From the NCBI RefSeq assembly GCF_019710475.1, contig NZ_JAJFAX010000017.1, forward strand, positions 1 through 56,704: DNA of 56,704 nt. The letters are read 5' to 3'. Made by a program: the position numbers and the translations under genes. Below, one piece after another: positions 15,996 to 24,318 of the stretch (position 1 is its first letter; each line of letters starts with the position of its first letter). The DNA is from Glycomyces sp. TRM65418. GTDB taxonomy: Bacteria > Actinomycetota > Actinomycetes > Mycobacteriales > Micromonosporaceae. The notes beneath the pieces were generated by a model. The model saw only the letters and a program-made list of their open reading frames with translations. It ran no database searches and was not told the DNA's origin.

Positions 15996-18248
15996 GTGAG
16001 CAGCCATCACGCCCACGGCGACGACGCGAGGCACCACGAGCACCACCATGAGCACGGGCACGGTGACGCCCATGGCGGCGGCCATGCCGCTCCCGGTGAG
16101 CGCGCGGCCCGCAGTGAGCACGCGGCACATGCCGGACACGGCCCGCATGACGGCCCGAGCGCGACCGCCGAAGCGCCGCAGGCGCACCACCACCACAGCG
16201 GTCGAGGCACTGCCGATCCGCACGCCGGGCACGGCGGGCACGGCGGACACGACAAGCACGCCGGCCACGACCCGGAGATGTTCCGCCGCAAGTTCTGGCT
16301 GAGCCTGATCCTGACGATCCCGCTGATCGTCACCAGCCACATGATCATGGACTCGTTCGGGTACACACTGGACTTCCCCGGGACGGGCCTCGTCGGCCCC
16401 GTACTGGGCACGGCGGTGTTCCTCTACGGCGGTTGGCCGTTCCTCGTGGGCGGCGTCCGCGAGGTCCGCGACAAGGCCCCGGGCATGATGCTCCTGATCG
16501 CCACCGCCGTCACCGTCGCCTACATCGCTTCCCTCGCCACCAGTTTCGGCCTGTTCGACCTCGAGTTCTGGTGGGAGCTGGGCGCACTGGTGTCCATCAT
16601 GCTGCTCGGCCACTGGCAGGAGATGAAGGCCATCGGACAGGCGCAGGGCGCGCTCGCCGCCCTCGCGGCGCTGCTGCCGGACGAGGCCGAGCGCGTCACC
16701 GGCGACGGCTCGACCGAGACCGTCCGCGCGAGCGACCTCGCGGTCGGCGACGTGGTGCTCGTCCGCTCCGGTTCCCGCGTCCCCGCCGACGGCGAGATCA
16801 CCGAAGGCGAGGCCGAGATGGACGAGTCCATGATCACCGGTGAGTCCCGGCCGGTGCCGAAGGGCGCGGGCGAGCGGGTCGTGGCGGGGACGGTCGCCAC
16901 GGACTCGGCGATCCGGGTGCGCATCGACGCCGTCGGCGACGACACCGCCCTGGCGGGCATCCAGCGCCTGGTCGCACAGGCGCAGGAGTCCCGCGGGCGC
17001 GGCCAGGTCCTGGCCGACCGGTTCGCGGCGCTGCTGTTCTACGTCGCCATGGGGGCCGCCGCGATCACGTTCGCGGCCTGGTCGCTCCTGGGCGACGTCA
17101 CCGCGGGCGTGGTCCGGACCGTGACGGTCCTGGTCATCGCGTGCCCGCACGCGCTCGGCCTGGCGATCCCGCTGGTCATCTCGATCACCACGGCGGTGTC
17201 GGCCAAGGCGGGCATCCTGATCAAGGACCGGCTCGCCATCGAGCGGATGCGCACCGTGGACGCCGTCCTGTTCGACAAGACCGGGACGCTGACCAAGGGC
17301 GAGCACACCGTGGCCGGCATCGCCGGAACCGAAGGGGTGGACGGCGACGAGGTGCTGCACGTGGCCGCGGCGGTCGAATCCGACTCCGAGCACCCGCTGG
17401 CCCGCGCGATCGTCGCCCACCACGGCCACGCGCACGGCGAGGGCGCACGCGCCTCCGACTTCCGCTCGCGAACCGGCAAGGGCGTCGAGGCCACCGTCGA
17501 CGGCCGCCGTTACGCGGTGGGCGGACCGGCGCTGCTGCGGGAACTCGACGTCGAGGCGCCGGGCGAGCTGTCGGACGAGATCGGCGCCTGGTCGGGTCGC
17601 GGCGCCACGGTGCTCTACCTCATCGCCCTCGGCGACGAGGCGACGGTGCTGGGCGCCATCGCACTGGAGGACGAGGTCCGGCCCGAGGCGAAGCGGGCGA
17701 TCGCCGATCTGCGCGCCCTGGGGGTCGCGAAGATCGCGATGATCACCGGTGACGCGCGAGCCGTCGCCGAGGCCGTCGCCGCCGATCTCGGCTTCGTCGA
17801 GGGACGCGACGAGGTCTTCGCGGAAGTGCTGCCCGCCGACAAGGACCAGGCCGTCGCCGAGCTCCAGCGGCGGGGCCTGCGCGTGGCCATGGTCGGGGAC
17901 GGCGTCAACGACGCGCCCGCCCTGGCGCGAGCCGATGTCGGCATCGCGATCGGCGCGGGCACCGATGTGGCGATCGAGTCGGCCGGGGTGGTCCTGGCCT
18001 CCTCGGACCCGCGCGGCGTCGGCGGGGTGCGGCGGCTCTCGAAGGCGAGCTACCGCAAGATGATCGAGAACCTCGGCTGGGCCGCGGGGTACAACATCCT
18101 CGCGATCCCGCTCGCGGCGGGCGTGCTGGCCTGGGCCGGGTTCACGCTGAGCCCGGCGATCGGCGCGGTGCTGATGTCGGCCTCGACCATCGTCGTCGCC
18201 CTCAACGCCCAGCTCCTGCGCCGCGTCAAGCTGACACCGGAGTCCTGA
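15996..18248 (+). CDS. copB: Copper-translocating P-type ATPase, CopB class, with His-rich N-terminus
   Basis: 750 residues. The first 90 or so residues are extremely rich in His, with HHHEHGH- and HAGHGGHGGH-like runs, and replace the usual CxxC metal-binding domains. The core has the P-type landmarks: TGES actuator loop, transmembrane CPH metal site (VIACPHALGLAIP), DKTGTLTKG phosphorylation site and GDGVNDAPAL hinge. CPH rather than CPC marks the P1B-3 (CopB) class, which exports copper. The GTG start at VSSHHAHG is set by AAGGAG six bases upstream; the open frame extends 25 codons further but without a ribosome site. A CsoR-type operator precedes it. No CsoR or CopZ gene is adjacent. Confidence 0.94.
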   Translation: MSSHHAHGDDARHHEHHHEHGHGDAHGGGHAAPGERAARSEHAAHAGHGPHDGPSATAEAPQAHHHHSGRGTADPHAGHGGHGGHDKHAGHDPEMFRRKFWLSLILTIPLIVTSHMIMDSFGYTLDFPGTGLVGPVLGTAVFLYGGWPFLVGGVREVRDKAPGMMLLIATAVTVAYIASLATSFGLFDLEFWWELGALVSIMLLGHWQEMKAIGQAQGALAALAALLPDEAERVTGDGSTETVRASDLAVGDVVLVRSGSRVPADGEITEGEAEMDESMITGESRPVPKGAGERVVAGTVATDSAIRVRIDAVGDDTALAGIQRLVAQAQESRGRGQVLADRFAALLFYVAMGAAAITFAAWSLLGDVTAGVVRTVTVLVIACPHALGLAIPLVISITTAVSAKAGILIKDRLAIERMRTVDAVLFDKTGTLTKGEHTVAGIAGTEGVDGDEVLHVAAAVESDSEHPLARAIVAHHGHAHGEGARASDFRSRTGKGVEATVDGRRYAVGGPALLRELDVEAPGELSDEIGAWSGRGATVLYLIALGDEATVLGAIALEDEVRPEAKRAIADLRALGVAKIAMITGDARAVAEAVAADLGFVEGRDEVFAEVLPADKDQAVAELQRRGLRVAMVGDGVNDAPALARADVGIAIGAGTDVAIESAGVVLASSDPRGVGGVRRLSKASYRKMIENLGWAAGYNILAIPLAAGVLAWAGFTLSPAIGAVLMSASTIVVALNAQLLRRVKLTPES

Positions 18249-18355
18249 ACGCCGCGCGAGCCGCGCTTGGGCGCGACAGGCCGGCGAGGCGGAGCAGGCC
18301 CGCCCAGCACGCGGTGACAGCGGCCGGTCGTCATTGCGGGGCTCGAACGGCGGGC

Positions 18356-18385
18356 GGCCCGCCGGATCTCGCGATCCGGCGGGCC
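18356..18385. terminator. Hairpin between convergent copB and DUF7144 genes
   Basis: Perfect 13-bp arms (GGCCCGCCGGATC and complement) with a TCGC tetraloop, in the 237-base interval between two convergent genes. It can serve both strands. Confidence 0.6.
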
Positions 18386-18485
18386 GTTCGTCGCCGCGGT
18401 CAAGAGCTGGCGGTGCTCGCGCCGTCGGCTGGCGCAGTCCTGCTTCCGGGCTCCCGGCGCCACGCGGGTCCCCCGTCGTCTCCGG

Positions 18486-18902
18486 TCAGGCCACGGTGTT
18501 GACCTCCGCGAGCACGCAGGCCAGCGACCAGATGACGAAGACGTCGAGCGCGATGATGAGCAGCGCCCACCACGGGTAGTAGGGCAGGAAGAAGAACTGG
18601 TTGAGCGCCGAGACGATGGCCAGGCCGATACCGGCGCCGAACGCCCAGCTCCGTCCCATGAGGACGAAGACGCCGACGAGCGCCACCAGCGCGCCGAGGA
18701 TCAGGTGGATCCAGCCCCATCCGGCGGTGTCGATGGCGAAGGTGTAGTCGGCGCCGGAGACGAACAACTCGTCCTCGGCGATCGCGGCGATGCCTTCGAA
18801 GAGCTGGAACAGCCCCACGGTGAGCATGATGCCGCCGGCGAACACCGCTCCTGCGGTCGCCCAGGCGACCTTTCCGGTGTCGGCCTTTGGAGTGTCGGTC
18901 AT
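18486..18902 (-). CDS. DUF7144-family four-helix membrane protein
   Basis: 138 residues with a short cytoplasmic N-terminus and four membrane helices (starting near VAWATAGAVFAGGIMLTVGL). The spacing and the GWGWIHLILG segment fit the DUF7144 family of small actinobacterial membrane proteins, whose function is unknown. AAAGGAG lies seven bases before the ATG. It stands alone between copB (convergent) and the response regulator (divergent). Confidence 0.85.
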   Translation of the reverse strand: MTDTPKADTGKVAWATAGAVFAGGIMLTVGLFQLFEGIAAIAEDELFVSGADYTFAIDTAGWGWIHLILGALVALVGVFVLMGRSWAFGAGIGLAIVSALNQFFFLPYYPWWALLIIALDVFVIWSLACVLAEVNTVA

Positions 18903-19223
18903 CTCGGGCTCCTTTCTCCCTGCCGGTCGGCCTCGCAGGTCGACCGGACGCGGGCGGCGGTCGCCGTCCGCTGCCTTCTGTGTAGCCCCGGGCGGGTCGA
19001 TTCGGGAGGGGATTCGCGAAATCGACGCCGCCGACCGGGGTCAGGCGCTCGTGCCGATCGGCGCGCGATCCGCTTCGACCGGAAGCCACGCCGAGCCGGG
19101 GTTTCGCGGATTCGGAGGACCGGCGACAAAGGATGGACCACGGCGGTCCGCAGCGGATCGCGCCGAGCGGAAAAACATCGACGCATATAGATATACCCTG
19201 TATGCCGGGTTTAGAATATTCAC
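18903..19223. other. Divergent intergenic region, AT-rich toward the response regulator
   Basis: About 320 bases without a gene. The left part holds the ribosome site of the DUF7144 gene. The right 50 bases are strikingly AT-rich (CATATAGATATACC) and hold the regulator's promoter. Confidence 0.5.
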
Positions 19224-19234
19224 GTGGAGTTCAC
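19212..19234 (+). promoter_or_regulatory. Leaderless promoter and 11-bp direct repeat at the response regulator start
   Basis: TAGAAT (19212-19217) ends six bases before the GTG start codon, which would be the first transcribed base. ATTCAC (19218) and GTTCAC (19229) are spaced exactly 11 bp apart across the start, the geometry bound by OmpR/PhoB regulators. The same core recurs in the DUF4956/cotH promoter, so autoregulation is likely. Confidence 0.55.
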
Positions 19235-19952
19235 CCTTAAGACACCAAGGCTGGACGGATCTGACTCCACCCTCACTAGGATCCTCACGGCCGACCCGGA
19301 CCCCGGCGTCCGGGGCATCCTCGACACCGCCTGCCGCCTCGAAGGCTGGGAGGCCATACCCGCGACCGACGGCGAGACCGCGCTCAAACGCATCCGCCTC
19401 TTCCGACCCCATGTGGTCGTCACCGAGCTGGCCATGCCCGACGTCGACGGCCTGGCCCTGCTCGGACGCATCCGCTCGGAGTTCGCCGACGTGCCCGTCA
19501 TGGCCCTGGCCGGCGCGGGCGGCACCCGGTACCGCATCGGCTGCCTCGCCGCCGGCGCCGACGACTACCTCGCCAAGCCCTTCGACCTCGAAGAAGTGAT
19601 GCTGCGCCTCAAAGGCATGCTGCGGCGCAGCAGCCCCGCCGCCGAGGCCCCGCCGCCGACCCTGGTGGTCGGCGACCTCGAACTCGACGAGGGCTCGCGC
19701 CACGTCACCCGCGGCGGAACGCCCGTATACCTGACCGACACCGAGTTCCGGCTCCTGCGCTACCTCATGTGCAACCCGCGTCGCGTGCTGAGCAAGACCC
19801 AGATCCTGCGCCACGTGTGGGACCACGGCTACCGCGGCCGCGACAGCGTCGTCGAGCTGTACATCTCCTACCTGCGCCGCAAGCTCGACCACCGCTCGGC
19901 CCCGATCATCCACACCGTCCGCGGCGTCGGCTACATGCTCAGACCGGGCTGA
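19224..19952 (+). CDS. Atypical OmpR/PhoB-family response regulator (Glu at phosphosite)
   Basis: 242 residues. A receiver domain (about 18-130) is followed by a winged-helix DNA-binding domain (about 145-242; LTDTEFRLLRYL and the closing VRGVGYMLRPG). In the receiver the phospho-acceptor Asp is replaced by Glu68 (VVVTELAMPDVDG), the switch Ser/Thr by Ala96, and the acidic pair by D24-P-D26; the conserved Lys118 (YLAKPF) remains. Glu at this position often mimics phosphorylation, so the protein may be constitutively active. No histidine kinase gene is adjacent. The GTG start is supported by a TAGAAT box placed for a leaderless mRNA. Its 3' end overlaps the convergent VTC gene by 22 bases. Confidence 0.92.
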   Translation: MEFTLKTPRLDGSDSTLTRILTADPDPGVRGILDTACRLEGWEAIPATDGETALKRIRLFRPHVVVTELAMPDVDGLALLGRIRSEFADVPVMALAGAGGTRYRIGCLAAGADDYLAKPFDLEEVMLRLKGMLRRSSPAAEAPPPTLVVGDLELDEGSRHVTRGGTPVYLTDTEFRLLRYLMCNPRRVLSKTQILRHVWDHGYRGRDSVVELYISYLRRKLDHRSAPIIHTVRGVGYMLRPG

Positions 19953-20731
19953 GCCGCGGCCGGCGGCGAGGCCGGGCGCCACCCGAAGTGGCGCCGCAGC
20001 GTCCGGTTCCACTTGTTCGCCGGCAGCTCGGGGCGCAGGAACGCCATACCGGTGCCGTACTTGCTGATCGGGCACGGCCGGTACCCCGCCCGCCACAGCC
20101 GCCGGTCCACCGGCCCCGACCGGCCCGCGCTCTTGACCTCGACCACGGCCAGCTCCGGACTGATCGCGCCCTCGCGTCCGGTGAAGTCCTCGAAGCGCAG
20201 CTCGGTGTCGCACGTCAGCCGCGCGCCCGAGGGCACGTGCAGCGCCGTCACGCGCCGATACCGCGTCACCAGCACCGGTTCGAGCGCGGCGGCGCCCTCC
20301 GGCACCTGCACCGTGCCCTCGATCCGCCAGCGGCCCTCGTCGGTCAGCCGGTGCCGGTCGACCGCGGCGTAGTCGAACCGCTGCTTGACCGTGGCGACGC
20401 CCGCACGGGTCTTGATCTCGAGCATGCACTGGCCCGAATCCAGATAGGTGCGGGTGCGGACCTTGAACCGGCGGCGCCGCGACCGCGCCGTGCCGAGATA
20501 GCTGGACAGGGCCGGAGTGTCGAAATAGACCGACTCGTAGGCGAAGCGGCGCACCCCTTGGATCTCGAGCACCGCCAACTCGCCGCCCATGTCCTTCGCC
20601 AACGCCGCCAGCTCCTCCTGGGAGACCAGGTACTTGCGGTCGACGCGCGTCTGGAGCTCGGCGACCGCCAGCAGCTCGCCGAGGCCCACGGGGGTGAGGC
20701 CGCCGAAAACTTGGAGCGCTCCCAGACTCAT
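19931..20731 (-). CDS. VTC-domain protein (polyphosphate polymerase-like)
   Basis: 266 residues spanning one VTC tunnel domain, the fold of yeast Vtc4 and the CYTH superfamily. The expected tunnel residues are present: TRVDRKYLV near the N-terminus, YFDT, the basic strand RRRRFKVRTRTYL, the acidic-basic pair EIKTR, VKQR, VVEVKSA and the closing SKYG. The active site therefore looks complete for polyphosphate synthesis or triphosphate chemistry, with metal. No membrane helix is present, so it probably works with the DUF4956 membrane protein whose stop codon overlaps this ATG (ATGA). Actual product not demonstrated. Confidence 0.9.
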   Translation of the reverse strand: MSLGALQVFGGLTPVGLGELLAVAELQTRVDRKYLVSQEELAALAKDMGGELAVLEIQGVRRFAYESVYFDTPALSSYLGTARSRRRRFKVRTRTYLDSGQCMLEIKTRAGVATVKQRFDYAAVDRHRLTDEGRWRIEGTVQVPEGAAALEPVLVTRYRRVTALHVPSGARLTCDTELRFEDFTGREGAISPELAVVEVKSAGRSGPVDRRLWRAGYRPCPISKYGTGMAFLRPELPANKWNRTLRRHFGWRPASPPAAAQPGLSM

Positions 20732-21324
20732 CGTGCCAACACCGGCCTACGCCGTTCGGACTTGACCCGCGTCCCCGCGACCCGATACGTCACCTCCACG
20801 GTCTGCGAATCCCGCACCAGGTCCGTCACCGTCGTCTCCACTCGCGTCACCTCCTCGGCCCCGAGCAACTCGGCCAGACGCGCCTCGAGCGCTGAGCGCG
20901 AATCGTAGATCCGGTCGAGCACCACCAGCTCCTGGCGGTACCGCTGATGCCACACCGGCTGATCGATCACCGCCATCACCACCACCACCAGCGCCGCCAG
21001 CACCGGCCCCGTCCACACCGGATCGAGCGGGATCCCGCACACCAGACCGATGGCCAGCGACGAGAAGTAGTAGCACACGTCGCCGTGGCTGATCTCGTCC
21101 GAGCGCAGCCGGATGATCGACAGAACCCCGAACAGGCCGATCCCCACCCCGATCCCGATCTCCGTGCCCAGCAGCGCCGACACCACCGCGTACACGCCCA
21201 CGTTGAGCCCCATGTAGGGCACCACCATGTGCCGCCTGCGGTGTCGGCGGTAATAGACCCCGAACACCAGCACGCACACGAGCACCAGGTCCGCGACCAG
21301 TCCAGTCCATCGGAAAGCATCCAT
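20728..21324 (-). CDS. DUF4956 membrane protein
   Basis: 198 residues. The N-terminal half has about four membrane helices (LVLVCVLVFGVYY, GIGVGIGLFGVLSIIRLRS). The cytoplasmic C-terminal half is mixed alpha/beta. The IRLRSDEISHGD stretch is typical of DUF4956. DUF4956 genes are known to me as neighbours of VTC-domain and CotH genes in other bacteria; the biochemical role is unknown. It is translationally coupled to the VTC gene. A TATAAA box (21337-21332) ends seven bases before the ATG, suggesting a leaderless transcript under control of the 11-bp repeats just upstream. Confidence 0.88.
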   Translation of the reverse strand: MDAFRWTGLVADLVLVCVLVFGVYYRRHRRRHMVVPYMGLNVGVYAVVSALLGTEIGIGVGIGLFGVLSIIRLRSDEISHGDVCYYFSSLAIGLVCGIPLDPVWTGPVLAALVVVVMAVIDQPVWHQRYRQELVVLDRIYDSRSALEARLAELLGAEEVTRVETTVTDLVRDSQTVEVTYRVAGTRVKSERRRPVLAR

Positions 21325-21331
21325 ACACCGT

Positions 21332-21378
21332 TTTATAGAGCCCGAACCTATGAATCTCCCATGAGCGGCCTATGAATC
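21332..21378. promoter_or_regulatory. Divergent DUF4956/cotH promoter with three 11-bp direct repeats
   Basis: CCTATGAATC (21347), CCCATGAGCG (21358) and CCTATGAATC (21369) are tandem repeats at exactly 11-bp spacing. Read on the minus strand they give ATTCAT, GCTCAT, ATTCAT. They end nine bases upstream of the TATAAA box of the DUF4956 gene, the place where PhoB-type activators bind. The core resembles ATTCAC/GTTCAC at the response regulator's own start. Confidence 0.65.
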
Positions 21379-21477
21379 GGCGAACGCTTTCACAGACTGT
21401 CCATAGGCGACGCTGTTACGGTTCCCGGCATCCAAACAGAACGGAACCCGCTTCCGTGGCCATGGAGGTGGCATCAC

Positions 21478-23076
21478 ATGAGACCAATCACGCGGACCCT
21501 CGCGGTCATCGCAGCGACCCTCACGCTCGCGATCGGCCTCGCGGGAAACCCCGCTGCAGCGCAACCCGCCCAGACCAGCCCGGTCTGGGACTCCGGCGCC
21601 GTCCACGACATCGAGGTCTCCCTCGACCGGGGCGAATTCGTCGCCATGGTCCGGGAATTCCTCGACAGCGGCGAGAAGCAGTGGATCAGCGCCGACGTCA
21701 CCATCGACGGCCGCACCTTCCCCGACTCGGGCATCAAGCTCAAGGGCAAGTCGAGCCTGTGGGGGATCGGCGTCGACTCCTCCCCCTCGTCCCTGCCCTG
21801 GCTCATCCGGCTCGACAAATACGTCGAGCAGGACTTCGACGGCTATAAGCGCTTCGCGATCCGCTCCAACATGACCGCCTCCTCCCTCAACGAGGCGCTG
21901 TCCCTGCGGCTGCTCGAGGCCGCCGGCCTCGTCGCCTCCAAGAGCGCCCCGGCCGGTTTCAGCGTCAACGGCGAACCGCCGGTCCTGCGCCTGGTCGTCC
22001 AGGAACCCGACAAGACCTTCGACCGCGAGAACTTCCCGGCCGCCGACGGCTCCAAAGACGGTGGCACCCTCTACAAGAAGCAATGGGACGAGGACTTCTC
22101 CTACCGCGGCGACGATCCCGACGCCTACGACGGCGCCTTCGAGCCGGCCGGCGGCGACGAGGACAACTGGCAGCCGCTGTTCGAGTTCCTCGACTGGATG
22201 AACAACGCCACCGACGCCGAATTCGCCGCCCAGCTGGACGACCGCATCGACACCGCCGCATTCGCCCGCTACCTCGCCGTGCAGGACCTCATCCTCAACT
22301 GGGACGACATCGACGGCCCCGGCCAGAACGGCTACTTCCGCTACACCCCCGGCACCGGCCGGATGACCATCGTGGCCTGGGACCACAACCTCTCCTACGG
22401 CATCTTCCCGGCGCCGCCGCGTCCCACCGTCGCGGGATTCGACACGGCCGCCGAAGCGCTGCCGACCCCCGTGCAGGACGGCATCGAAGCCGCACAGCGC
22501 ACCACCTGGGGCTGCCCGTGCGTCGAACGCGCCCTCGCCGTACCGGCGTTCCGCGCCCTCTACGAGCAGACCTTCACGCAGATCAAGGCCCAGCTGTACG
22601 GGTCGGGATTCGCCCAGACCGCGCTCGACGAGCTCTCCGCGCCGCTGTACGCCTCGAACCTGATCGACGACGCCAGCGTCGACCGCGACCGCGCCCAGAT
22701 CCAGCGGGTGTTCGCCCAGACCATCAACCCCCGCCCCACACCGGGCGGCTCGGGAGGCCCCGGCGATCCGCCGGTCGGTGAAGGGTGCGCCGCCGAGGTC
22801 GACGTGGTCGGCGAATGGGGAAGCGGTTGGCAGGGCAGCGTCCGCATCACCGCCGGCAGCGGCGCCGTGAACGGCTGGACGGTGCAATGGACGTGGCCGA
22901 GCGGCCAGAGCCTCACGAGCCACTGGAACGCCCGAGTCACGGCCTCGGGCACCGCCGTCACCGCCACCGACATGGGCTGGAACGGCGCCATCGCCGCGGG
23001 CCAGTCCCGCGAAGCCTGGGGTTTCGTGGCCTCCGGCCCGGCGGCCGCGCCGAAGATCACCTGCACCGCAGCCTGA
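21478..23076 (+). CDS. Secreted CotH-type kinase with C-terminal CBM2 module
   Basis: 532 residues. A signal peptide (about 1-28, ending AAAQPA) leads to a CotH kinase domain (about 35-410) with the GIKLKGKSSL motif near the start, the LILNWDDIDG...NGYFRY core and the AWDHNLSYG metal-binding motif. CotH proteins are atypical protein kinases first shown on Bacillus spores. After a Pro/Gly-rich linker the last 100 residues are a CBM2 (WGSGWQGSVRI, NGWTVQWTW, two flanking Cys), which binds cellulose or similar glycans. The protein would act outside the cell. It is divergent from the DUF4956-VTC pair, with the 11-bp repeats between. A start with GGAGGTGGC upstream was used. Confidence 0.92.
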   Translation: MRPITRTLAVIAATLTLAIGLAGNPAAAQPAQTSPVWDSGAVHDIEVSLDRGEFVAMVREFLDSGEKQWISADVTIDGRTFPDSGIKLKGKSSLWGIGVDSSPSSLPWLIRLDKYVEQDFDGYKRFAIRSNMTASSLNEALSLRLLEAAGLVASKSAPAGFSVNGEPPVLRLVVQEPDKTFDRENFPAADGSKDGGTLYKKQWDEDFSYRGDDPDAYDGAFEPAGGDEDNWQPLFEFLDWMNNATDAEFAAQLDDRIDTAAFARYLAVQDLILNWDDIDGPGQNGYFRYTPGTGRMTIVAWDHNLSYGIFPAPPRPTVAGFDTAAEALPTPVQDGIEAAQRTTWGCPCVERALAVPAFRALYEQTFTQIKAQLYGSGFAQTALDELSAPLYASNLIDDASVDRDRAQIQRVFAQTINPRPTPGGSGGPGDPPVGEGCAAEVDVVGEWGSGWQGSVRITAGSGAVNGWTVQWTWPSGQSLTSHWNARVTASGTAVTATDMGWNGAIAAGQSREAWGFVASGPAAAPKITCTAA

Positions 23077-23090
23077 CGCAACAGCAGAGC

Positions 23091-23115
23091 GGCCCCGCAC
23101 CGGCGGTGCGGGGCC
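23091..23115 (+). terminator. Terminator of the cotH-like gene
   Basis: Perfect 11-bp arms (GGCCCCGCACC and complement), loop GGC, followed by TTTCT. It begins 15 bases after the stop codon and is the most classical intrinsic terminator in the window. Confidence 0.85.
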
Positions 23116-23229
23116 TTTCTGCGTGCCATCTGAGAACTGCGAATCGATCCCGGGCAAGCGCGCCTCGGCGGCCGACGCCCGCCGTGACTGCGGCGTCCCT
23201 GGGACGAGGCTCCTTCCGCCTTCAGGGAA

Positions 23230-23784
23230 TCAGCCGAAGTGCACCTGGATGAGCGCCGTGTTCCCGCTCAGTTCCAGCAGGTGCACCACGAATCCCCCGG
23301 CCTCCGGTTCCGGCGGCTCCTGCCCCGCGTCGACGCATGAGAGGCCCCCGCCGCCGTCGGCGCGGATCTCCAAGGTGCAGACGGGTTGGTACAGCAGACC
23401 GCCGCCGCCTCCCATGCCGTTCGGGTCGGTCAGGCTCACCTTGACACCGTCGTCTTCGACGACGGCCTCCACCGTCCACTCGCCATCGGGGCCGCCGACG
23501 GGGAACTCGACCGAATCCGAGAAGGACACCTCGCATTCGCCGTCGCCGCAGGACTCGTAGTCGGCGTCGTCCGCGTCCGATGCCTCCGACGTTCCGGAGG
23601 CGGGAGAGGGAAGCGCGGTGGAAGCGGCGTCGGAGGTCGGTGAGGGGGAAGCGGCATCCTCGGCGTTCGAAGCCGAAGCGTCGGCGTTCGGTTCCGCCGC
23701 CGTGCCGCAGCCGGCCGCCGCCACGACCGCGAGCATCGCACCGATCACCATGTGGCGTTTGAGGAACGCCCGCGAAGTCATCAT
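23230..23784 (-). CDS. Putative lipoprotein, acidic Ser/Ala-rich
   Basis: 184 residues. The leader ends in lipobox VVAAAGC (Cys26), so surface anchoring is expected. A long Ala/Ser/Asp-rich low-complexity linker (about 30-80) is followed by a small beta-rich domain with four Cys (SCGDGEC, VCTLEI, LSCVDAG) and a Gly run. I do not recognise the family. It is convergent with the cotH-like gene and has no obvious operon partner. Confidence 0.75.
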   Translation of the reverse strand: MMTSRAFLKRHMVIGAMLAVVAAAGCGTAAEPNADASASNAEDAASPSPTSDAASTALPSPASGTSEASDADDADYESCGDGECEVSFSDSVEFPVGGPDGEWTVEAVVEDDGVKVSLTDPNGMGGGGGLLYQPVCTLEIRADGGGGLSCVDAGQEPPEPEAGGFVVHLLELSGNTALIQVHFG

Positions 23785-23979
23785 TCGCCGATTCTAGGCG
23801 GCCTGCCGGAAACCGTTCCCGACGGCGGACGGAGCGGTGACCGCCGACCTCGCCCGGACCGGGCGCACGGCGAAGCCGGATCTACGGCTGCTTCGCGGCC
23901 TGGACATGACTCGCGCGCCGGGCCGCCGACCGAGCGGATTCGGACGAAGCCGCGCCGCCGTATGCCGGCAGGACCGGCC

Positions 23980-24318
23980 TCACTCAGCGGCGAGGGTGTC
24001 GTAGAGGTCGTCGGGGTCGATCTGCGCCCGGTACCGGAACATGAGCGAGACCTCGTTCCCGAACGAGCGGAGCGAAGCGAACGGGTCGACCGCGAACTTC
24101 GGCTCGGCCCACTGCTGAGCGATCACGGCCGCGGGTGCGCCGTTCACTTCGAGGACCCATGTCGCGCGCCCGCCCGCGATGTGCGGGAGGAATCGGCGCT
24201 GCCGCAGCGAGGCGACGGCCTCGGCGATGGTGCTGGACTCCGGCAGGTCGATCGTCTTGGCGTGCGGGTAGACGTCGTCGCCCATGGCGACGCTCGAACG
24301 GTCCACGTTGATGATCAT
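23980..24318 (-). CDS. Hypothetical protein, 112 residues
   Basis: A compact soluble protein starting MIINVDRSSVAMGDDV, with an ordered mix of helices and strands (SSTIAEAVASLRQRRFLPHI, then ATWVLEVNGAPAAVIAQQW). The codon use is typical of the genome. No signal or membrane segment is present. It looks like a small actinobacterial family, but I cannot name it. A GGAGGGCGA ribosome site precedes the ATG. Confidence 0.7.
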   Translation of the reverse strand: MIINVDRSSVAMGDDVYPHAKTIDLPESSTIAEAVASLRQRRFLPHIAGGRATWVLEVNGAPAAVIAQQWAEPKFAVDPFASLRSFGNEVSLMFRYRAQIDPDDLYDTLAAE

